Part shown: positions 22,347 to 27,134 of the stretch, in pieces
Layout of the letters: each line of letters starts with the position of its first letter
Position numbering within the stretch: the stretch's first letter is position 1
The notes under the pieces: generated by a model
The model's input: the letters and a program-made list of their open reading frames with translations, nothing else
Databases searched by the model: none
Told to the model about the DNA's origin: nothing
NCBI GenBank assembly: GCA_036505275.1
Contig: DASXTS010000139.1
Coordinates: forward strand, 1-27,134
Source: DASXTS01 sp036505275
GTDB taxonomy: Bacteria; Actinomycetota; Actinomycetes; Mycobacteriales; Pseudonocardiaceae
DNA length: 27,134 bases
Direction of reading: 5' to 3'
Program-made: the position numbers and the translations under genes

Positions 22347-24095
22347 TCATCGGAGTGGCCTGGTGCAGGCCGGTGGGATACAGGTCATCTCGGCCAGCGC
22401 GGCGGCGAACACGTCACGGATGCCGGCCGGATTCGGGGTGGTGAAGGCGCGACCTCCGGTCACCGTGGCGATCTGATCCAGCTCGGCGGCGTCCACATCG
22501 GGGCCGATGCCGACGAAAATGATCCTGGTCGGCCGCTTGGGGTCCTGCAAAGCGATCAGCTCGTCGATGAGCTGCTGCCGGCTGATGCTGCTCACGTCGT
22601 CGTCGCGGCCGTCGGTGAGCACGACGACCACGTTGAGCCGGGCGGCGTCCCAGCCCTGGATCACCGTCTTGTACGCGGCCAGCACGGTGTCGTACAGGTT
22701 GGTCTTGCCGCCGACCATGGCGACCACCTGGTCCGCCAGCGCGATCAGGTGCTCCCGCTCGGTGGCCAGCGGCGCGATCGGGGCCAGCTCGCGGTAGTCC
22801 TTGTCACCGTCCAGGTTGTTGGAGAACACCCAGAAGCCCATGTCGGTGGTGGGTTTGAACAGCCCGAGCCCCTGCTTCGCGGCCTCCGACGTCACCTGGG
22901 CCCGGGTCAGGCCGGTGCCGGGCACCTGTGCGCCCATCGAGCCGGAGACGTCGAACACGGCGAGCATGCGCGCCGACAGGTTGACCCCCGTCCATACCCG
23001 CAGCACGTCGTCGACGGTGTCCTGCTCCGGCAGCGGCTCGGCCGGCACCATGGGCCGGTTGGCCCCGCCGCCGGTGGAGTCGCCACCGGGCAAGCCCGTG
23101 GGCAGGAAGGCGGCGCCGGCCTCGCCCTCCGGGGTTCTCAGCCCGCGGACCTGCAGGATGCGCTGCGCGGCGCGGTCCAGCAGCGAGTCGAGGAACCGCT
23201 CGGCACCGGTGCGCTCGATGCCAGTGGTGGTGGCGAGCACGACGTACGGGTAGTCGAGCGAGGGCACCCCGGCCGAGGCGTACACCGGGACCAGCCGCTG
23301 CTGGCGGTTGGTGTTGTTGTGCCGCAGCACGGCCTGCTCGCTGGCCACGATCGCCGTGATCGCGGTGTCCGCGGTGCCTGGGTCATGCGCCGGCGGCAGC
23401 TTGTCGAACAGGTCGGCGGCGCGCACCGTGACATTGGGGGAGAGCCGCCGCAGCGCGGCCACCTGCGCGGCCGCCGGCTCCGGCCCGGTCGAGGTCAGTG
23501 CCCGCACGCCGAACAGGGTGGACAGTCCGACCGGGCTGCGGGCCGGGTCGGGCAGCCCCACGTTCAAGGCATTCGACGTCGGGCTGGCGCCCAGCACGTC
23601 GGACCAGCTCAGCGGGCGCTCCGGCCAGCCGAGCCGGCGGGCCGCCGGCTCGGTGACCGCCAGCACCACCGGTGAGGTGGCGAGCGACGCGCCGGCCTCC
23701 GGCAGGTCGAGCGCACCGCCGGCGCGGGCCCGGCGCAGCCAAAACGTGGAGTCCGGCACCCACACGTCCGGCTGGCCACCCGGCTCCTGGCCGGTCATGC
23801 GGTCGGCGACCGCGCTCGCCTCCTGGCTGACCACCCGCAGCTGATAACAGGTCTGCGGGGTCTGGCCCAGGGTGTGCGCCTGTGCGGCGGCCACCTCAGC
23901 CAGCGCCGGTGCGATCGCCGGCTCGGCGGCCACCTCGACGGTCGGCGGATTGGTGCAACTCGGCTGGCCGAGGCTTTCGGTAAGGAACTGGAAGGTGAAC
24001 CACGCGGCGAGGATCAGCACCAGCAGCCCGGCCATGACGGGCAGCGGCGCGGCGATGCCGGGGGCGGAACGTCCCGAGCTGTGCCGGCCTCTCAC
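22347..24095 (-). CDS. Membrane-anchored solute-binding/von Willebrand A fusion protein
   Basis: The product has 582 residues. One N-terminal transmembrane helix (about 19-40) anchors an extracytoplasmic protein. Residues 50-340 resemble a type II extracellular solute-binding domain (PDVWVPDSTFWLRRA, SPVVLAVTEPAARRLGW). Residues 375-575 form a VWA domain with an intact MIDAS: DVSGSMG, a downstream threonine in GGKTNLYDT and the aspartate in VLTDGRDDD. The GTG at 24095 has GGGAG 7 nt upstream. VWA domains bind metal and partner proteins; the fused binding domain suggests sensing or scaffold work outside the cell. It is not clearly co-transcribed with a transporter. The biological role is unknown. 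Confidence 0.85.
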   Translation of the reverse strand: MRGRHSSGRSAPGIAAPLPVMAGLLVLILAAWFTFQFLTESLGQPSCTNPPTVEVAAEPAIAPALAEVAAAQAHTLGQTPQTCYQLRVVSQEASAVADRMTGQEPGGQPDVWVPDSTFWLRRARAGGALDLPEAGASLATSPVVLAVTEPAARRLGWPERPLSWSDVLGASPTSNALNVGLPDPARSPVGLSTLFGVRALTSTGPEPAAAQVAALRRLSPNVTVRAADLFDKLPPAHDPGTADTAITAIVASEQAVLRHNNTNRQQRLVPVYASAGVPSLDYPYVVLATTTGIERTGAERFLDSLLDRAAQRILQVRGLRTPEGEAGAAFLPTGLPGGDSTGGGANRPMVPAEPLPEQDTVDDVLRVWTGVNLSARMLAVFDVSGSMGAQVPGTGLTRAQVTSEAAKQGLGLFKPTTDMGFWVFSNNLDGDKDYRELAPIAPLATEREHLIALADQVVAMVGGKTNLYDTVLAAYKTVIQGWDAARLNVVVVLTDGRDDDVSSISRQQLIDELIALQDPKRPTRIIFVGIGPDVDAAELDQIATVTGGRAFTTPNPAGIRDVFAAALAEMTCIPPACTRPLR

Positions 24096-24231
24096 CACGG
24101 TTCTCCCAATCGCCGTCACCACTCGAACGGTTATCGGAGCAACTGTGCCTGGCCGCGCCGGTTAGGGCCACGGGAACGCGCTGGGCTGCGGGCGGCCAGT
24201 GCACGCGCCGGACCGGGGGCGGCCGGTGGCC

Positions 24232-24759
24232 TCAGGCGGGCGCGGGGATGGAGATGCCCACGCCGCCGCGGGTCTGGCCGCCGTAGCGCCGCTTCTCGCG
24301 CGCCAGGTCCAGTGGGCCGATCCGCGTTCGCGCCGCCAGTGCGTCCTCGTCGAGCAGGTCGGCCGGGATGAGCCAGACGATCTCGAACTCCAGCCCGTCC
24401 GGGTCCTTGCCGTACAGGCTCTTGGTGGTGCCGTGGTCGGAGCTGCCGACGAGCGCGCCGGCCTCGGCCAGCCGGGTCGCGGTGCGCTCCAGCTCATCCA
24501 GGGTGTCCACCTCCCAGGCGAGGTGGTAGAGGCCGACCGCGCCGCGGCCAGCGGTCGACGGTGCCGCGCCGGCGCCGATGGCGAACAGCCCGAGGTCGTG
24601 GTCGTTGGTCGAGTCCGGGGCGCGCAGGAATGCGGCTCCGCGGAACCCCTCCGGCGTCATGTCCACCCGCCTGAAGCCGAGGACGTTCGTGTAGAAGTCC
24701 ACGCTGCGCTTCAGGTCGCCGACGAACAGCACGGCATGGTTGAGCCGGGTGATGCCCAT
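24232..24759 (-). CDS. VOC-family protein (glyoxalase/extradiol dioxygenase-like)
   Basis: The product has 175 residues. The vicinal-oxygen-chelate beta-alpha-beta-beta-beta repeats start with NHAVLFVGDLKRSVDFYTNVLGF and end with KDPDGLEFEIVW. Candidate metal ligands are His8, His79 (LYHLAWEV) and Glu124 or Glu126, as in catechol 2,3-dioxygenase-like members. A C-terminal 45-residue extension (LARTRIGPLD-like, basic) is outside the domain. ATG 24759 has GGGAG 8 nt upstream. It is divergently transcribed from a MarR-type regulator across a shared operator, so it is probably induced by a phenolic or electrophilic ligand of that regulator. The substrate is unknown. Confidence 0.88.
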   Translation of the reverse strand: MGITRLNHAVLFVGDLKRSVDFYTNVLGFRRVDMTPEGFRGAAFLRAPDSTNDHDLGLFAIGAGAAPSTAGRGAVGLYHLAWEVDTLDELERTATRLAEAGALVGSSDHGTTKSLYGKDPDGLEFEIVWLIPADLLDEDALAARTRIGPLDLAREKRRYGGQTRGGVGISIPAPA

Positions 24760-24784
24760 CTTGATCGCTCCCTTGACGGTCTAT

Positions 24785-24843
24785 TTGAACTCTCAACCAT
24801 CCTACCGAGCTAAAGTTGAGTATTCAACTAAATGGCCTATACT
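24785..24843. promoter_or_regulatory. Divergent VOC/MarR promoters with two TTGA-N4-TCAA operators
   Basis: Plus-strand promoter for marR: TTGAGT (24816-24821), 16 nt, TATACT (24838-24843), then the GTG start 7 nt later. Minus-strand promoter for the VOC gene: TTGAAT (24822-24827), 17 nt, TAGGAT (24799-24804). Operator 1, AGTTGA-GTAT-TCAACT (24814-24829), contains both -35 boxes. Operator 2, TTGA-ACTC-TCAA (24785-24796), lies just past the VOC -10 box. One regulator bound here would repress both directions. Confidence 0.75.
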
Positions 24844-24850
24844 CGTGCCC

Positions 24851-25315
24851 GTGACAAACCCCCGGTGGCTGGACGAGCGCGAGCAACGCGCGTGGCGGGC
24901 GTTCGTCACCGCCTCCAGGCTGCTCCTCGACGCCCTCGATCGCGACTTGCAGCGCGACGCCGGCATGCCGCACACCTACTACGAGATCCTCGTCCGGCTC
25001 TCCGAAGCGCCCGACCATCGGCTGCGCATGAGCGAACTGGCCGACGCCACGCTCGCCTCGCGCAGCCGCCTCTCGCACGCTGCCGCCCGGCTCGAGGAGG
25101 CCGGCTGGTTGCGCCGTGTCGAGTGCCCGACCGACAAGCGCGGCCACTACGCCGTCCTCACCGACGCCGGCAGGCGGGTTCTCACTGCCGCGGCTCCCGG
25201 TCACGTGGAGGCCGTCCGCCGGCACATGCTCGACGCCCTGACCCCTGAGCAGGTCGACCAGCTCGCCGGCATCGGCGAGGCCGTGGTGGCCAACCTGTCC
25301 CAGCCCGGGTCGTAA
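24851..25315 (+). CDS. MarR-family transcriptional regulator
   Basis: The product has 154 residues. It shows the MarR winged helix-turn-helix: YYEILVRLSEAPDHRLRMSELADATLASRSRLSHAAARLEEAGWLRRVECPTDKRGHYAVLTDAGRRVL. It has the recognition helix SRSRLSHAAARL, the wing CPTDKRGHYAVLT, and flanking helices for dimerisation. The GTG at 24851 is chosen because it lies 7 nt after a TATACT -10 box, giving a leaderless mRNA; longer readings run back through the operator. It probably represses itself and the divergent VOC gene and releases DNA on binding a small aromatic or electrophilic compound. Confidence 0.92.
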   Translation: MTNPRWLDEREQRAWRAFVTASRLLLDALDRDLQRDAGMPHTYYEILVRLSEAPDHRLRMSELADATLASRSRLSHAAARLEEAGWLRRVECPTDKRGHYAVLTDAGRRVLTAAAPGHVEAVRRHMLDALTPEQVDQLAGIGEAVVANLSQPGS

Positions 25316-25348
25316 GTGGTAAATGGTGTTCCGGCACCATTTACCACT
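25315..25348. terminator. 34-bp palindrome after marR, before the DUF2277 gene
   Basis: Arms AGTGGTAAATGGTG (25315-25328) and CACCATTTACCACT (25335-25348) pair perfectly around a 6-nt loop, starting at the last base of the marR stop codon. It is AT-richer than its surroundings. It may be a marR terminator, but it also lies just before the DUF2277 -10-like box TACGCT (25356-25361) and could be an operator. Confidence 0.6.
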
Positions 25349-25368
25349 CACGACCTACGCTGGACGGC

Positions 25369-25605
25369 ATGTGCCGCAGCATCAAGACGCTCCGCCCGCC
25401 CTACCTGGAGACCACCACGCCGGCCGACGTACGGGCCGCCGCACTGCAGTACGTCCGCAAGGTGTCCGGGTTCCACCGGCCGGCTCCGCACAATGCGGCG
25501 GCGTTCGAGGCGGCGGTGGACGCCGTGGCGAGGGCCACCGAGCAACTACTCGATCAGCTGAGCGTCCGCGGACAGAGAGTAACGGAAGCCGCCGAACGGG
25601 CGTAG
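25369..25605 (+). CDS. DUF2277 domain protein
   Basis: The product has 78 residues. It begins MCRSIKTLRPP, the invariant opening of DUF2277 (MCRNIKxL), followed by DVRAAALQYVRKVSGFHRP and a helical AAFEAAVDAVARATEQLLDQL. Length matches the family. The conserved Cys2 close to the N-terminus could bind metal or take part in redox chemistry, but the function is not known. ATG 25369 lies 7 nt after TACGCT, suggesting a leaderless mRNA controlled by the palindrome at 25315-25348. Confidence 0.88.
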   Translation: MCRSIKTLRPPYLETTTPADVRAAALQYVRKVSGFHRPAPHNAAAFEAAVDAVARATEQLLDQLSVRGQRVTEAAERA

Positions 25606-25684
25606 CCGGTGGTGATACCTGGATTATGACCATCGACGATCAGTAGGGTGGCCGCCACGATTGGCGACTACTGCGGGGTGCCTC

Positions 25685-26494
25685 GTGACGGAAGGGCTGA
25701 CCTGGGTGCCCGACGGGGTGGACCTGGCCCTGCCGAGCTCGGCACGAATCTATGACTACCTGCTCGGCGGCGGGCACAACTTCGCGGCCGACCGGGAGAT
25801 CGCCGAGAAGTTCGAGGCGGCCCTGCCCGGATCGCGGAACATCGCCAGGCTCAACCGTGCGTTCCTGCGCCGCGCGGTGCTGTTCCTGATCTCGGCGGGG
25901 ATCCGCCAATTCCTGGACATCGGCTCCGGCATACCGACCGTCGGCAATGTTCACGAGATCGCACAGAAGGCCGACCGGGAGTCCAGGGTGGTCTACGTCG
26001 ACGTCGAACCGATCGCCGTGGCGCACAGCAGGTTGATCCTTGAGGGCAACGTCCGGGCCACCGCGATCCAGGCCGACCTGAACGAACCGGACGGCATCCT
26101 GAACCACCCGGACACGGTGCGGCTGCTGAACTTCGCGGAGCCTTTGGGCCTGCTCATGGTGGGGGTGGTGCACTTCGTGCCCGAGGAGAAGGACCCCGGC
26201 AAGCTCCTTGCCACCTACCGCGACGCGCTGGCCCCCGGCAGCTATCTGGCGATGTCCCACTTCACCGCGGACACCAGGGCCGCCGAGATGGCGGCCATGG
26301 TGGAGGTGATGAAGCGGACCAAGGACCCGATCCACCCGCGCACCCGCGAGCGGTTCACCGAGTTCTTCGACGGGTTCGAGCTGCTGGAGCCGGGGGTGGT
26401 GAGCACGGCGCTGTGGCGGCCGGAGTCCCAGGCCGAAATCGCCCACCGGCCCGAACGCGACCAGATCCTGGCCGGGATCGGCCGAAAGCCATAG
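25685..26494 (+). CDS. DUF574 (PF04672) SAM-dependent methyltransferase
   Basis: The product has 269 residues. The family opening SSARIYDYLLGGGHNFAADREIAEKF is clear, followed by NIARLNRAFLRRAV, SAM-binding FLDIGSGIPTVGNVHEIAQ, and VVYVDVEPIAVAHSRLIL, and the C-terminal DPIHPRTRERFTEFFDGFELLEPGVV. This family is very abundant in actinomycetes, in which many copies per genome are usual, and its substrates are unknown. GTG 25685 is chosen because GGGGTG lies 5 nt upstream; TTG 25661 would add eight unconserved residues. The PAS-type gene follows 35 nt later on the same strand. Confidence 0.93.
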   Translation: MTEGLTWVPDGVDLALPSSARIYDYLLGGGHNFAADREIAEKFEAALPGSRNIARLNRAFLRRAVLFLISAGIRQFLDIGSGIPTVGNVHEIAQKADRESRVVYVDVEPIAVAHSRLILEGNVRATAIQADLNEPDGILNHPDTVRLLNFAEPLGLLMVGVVHFVPEEKDPGKLLATYRDALAPGSYLAMSHFTADTRAAEMAAMVEVMKRTKDPIHPRTRERFTEFFDGFELLEPGVVSTALWRPESQAEIAHRPERDQILAGIGRKP

Positions 26495-26503
26495 CGTCGG
26501 CAC

Positions 26504-26528
26504 ATGCCACATCCGCGCCAGAGGGCAC
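26504..26528. repeat. Degraded third copy of the interspersed motif
   Basis: ATGCCACATCCGCGCCAGAG followed by GGCAC resembles the motif copies at 7630 and 22274 (ATGTCACATCsTCGCCA...). It ends 1 nt before the ATG at 26530. The match is weaker than between the other two copies. Confidence 0.3.
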
Positions 26529-26529
26529 G

Positions 26530-27134
26530 ATGACGCCGCGCCGGGTGCTCGCGGCCCGGTGGACGACGGCCGTCTGGGGCACTGCGTACCTGCCGATGTC
26601 CAGCCAGGACCTCGAGACCCGCCTCGGAGAGCTGCTCGACGGCCTGGTCGACGGCCTGGTCGACGGCCTGGTCGACGGCCCTGTCGATGGCCCTGTCGAT
26701 GGCCCTGTCGATGGCCCTGTCGATGGCCCTGTCGATGCCCCTGTCGACAGTCTTGTCGACGGCGGCGGGACGGCCGGCGGGACGGCCGGTGGATCGCACA
26801 GCGCGGACGACGGCGCCACCAAGGCCGGCGCTGGGCTCATTGCCGTGCATCTCACCTGCCAGCAGAGCCTGACGCGCACCATCGAGGTGCTCGGCGCGGG
26901 TCTACCGCGGCTGCCAGAGCTGGCCGACCGGCCCGGAATCGCCGACGCGGTGATCTCCGCGCTCGGTCGCCTGGCGGCTGGATACGCCGACGCGCTGCGG
27001 CGCCGGACCTTCGAGCAACAGGAGGACGTCAAGCAGGCGCTGGAACGGGTGCTGCGGCTGTCCGAAGCCCGGTTCCGCGAGGTGTTCACCGCGTCCGCGG
27101 TCGGCACGGCGATCAGCGAGCTGGACGGCACGAT
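26530..27134 (+). CDS. PAS-containing signalling protein, N-terminal part (likely GGDEF/EAL type)
   Basis: The frame from ATG 26530 is open to the window end (201 codons). It starts RRVLAARWTTAVWGTAYLPMSSQDLETRLGELLD, an N-terminal helical region I recall from actinobacterial PAS-GGDEF-EAL proteins, and reaches SEARFREVFTASAVGTAISELDGT, the start of a PAS domain. Between them lies a low-complexity LVDG/PVDG repeat (residues about 35-78) and a Gly/Thr-rich linker. The catalytic domain is outside the window, so cyclic-di-GMP activity is inferred. It follows the DUF574 gene after 35 nt and may be co-transcribed with it. Confidence 0.65.
   Translation, partial: MTPRRVLAARWTTAVWGTAYLPMSSQDLETRLGELLDGLVDGLVDGLVDGPVDGPVDGPVDGPVDGPVDAPVDSLVDGGGTAGGTAGGSHSADDGATKAGAGLIAVHLTCQQSLTRTIEVLGAGLPRLPELADRPGIADAVISALGRLAAGYADALRRRTFEQQEDVKQALERVLRLSEARFREVFTASAVGTAISELDGT
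26632..26763 (+). repeat. 12-bp minisatellite, 11 units, in frame
   Basis: Eleven tandem 12-bp units, chiefly CTGGTCGACGGC and CCTGTCGATGGC, encode LLDG, three LVDG, four PVDG, PVDA, PVDS and LVDG. Unit-internal identity among the PVDG copies is complete, so copy number probably changes by slippage without a frameshift. Confidence 0.92.

Noticed and set aside
19718..22444. Very long plus-strand open frame opposite aftD
   Set aside because: It is antisense to a clearly conserved 1378-residue protein and has no recognisable domain; long antisense frames are expected at this GC content.
26632..26763. CRISPR array
   Set aside because: The units are contiguous 12-bp tandem repeats without unique spacers and are in frame within a coding sequence.

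Overview
The window is high-GC DNA with actinobacterial signal use: GTG starts, leaderless promoters with a TAnnnT -10 box 6-7 nt before the start codon, and actinobacterial families such as DUF3068, DUF2613, DUF3618, DUF574 and AftD-type arabinosyltransferase. The AftD neighbourhood suggests an organism with an arabinan-containing envelope, perhaps a member of the Pseudonocardiales. That placement is inference; there is no rRNA here to test it.

Positions 1-6320 are a mobile-element graveyard beside a tRNA gene. A tRNA with a leucine UAG anticodon (6248-6320, minus) is the integration target. Its 3' half recurs at 2516-2558 and 1339-1382, so the region reads as nested or tandem integrations. 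The right segment carries an apparently intact tyrosine integrase, a CCGTCACA repeat array, a probable primase-polymerase remnant and a 538-residue leucine-rich-repeat protein. The middle segment carries only a BrnT-like toxin with a CopG-like antitoxin under a palindromic operator. The left segment is a decayed sister of the integrase next to fragments of a PPOX-type oxidoreductase and an HNH nuclease.

Positions 6343-10403 are ordinary chromosomal genes: peroxiredoxin bcp, a DUF3618 membrane protein, a frameshifted remnant of a multicopy protein family, and a nitrate/sulfonate/taurine-type ABC importer (two permeases and a lipoprotein) with no ATPase gene nearby.

Positions 10526-22141 form an envelope polysaccharide locus. 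It contains a DUF3068 protein, a methyltransferase, a GT4 glycosyltransferase, a condensation-fold acyltransferase, a DUF2613 protein, a large polytopic membrane protein, a flippase and AftD. From memory this resembles the mycobacterial Rv0224c-Rv0227c plus Rv0236c/Rv0236A gene sets, with a flippase and an acyltransferase added. The genes probably cooperate in making, transporting and decorating a lipid-linked glycan; the product is not known from sequence.

Positions 22347-27134 hold a membrane-anchored solute-binding/VWA protein, a divergent VOC-MarR pair with a shared double operator, a DUF2277 protein behind a 34-bp palindrome, a DUF574 methyltransferase, and the start of a PAS-type signalling protein whose N-terminal region contains an 11-unit 12-bp minisatellite. 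I saw no CRISPR array, intact insertion sequence or rRNA.
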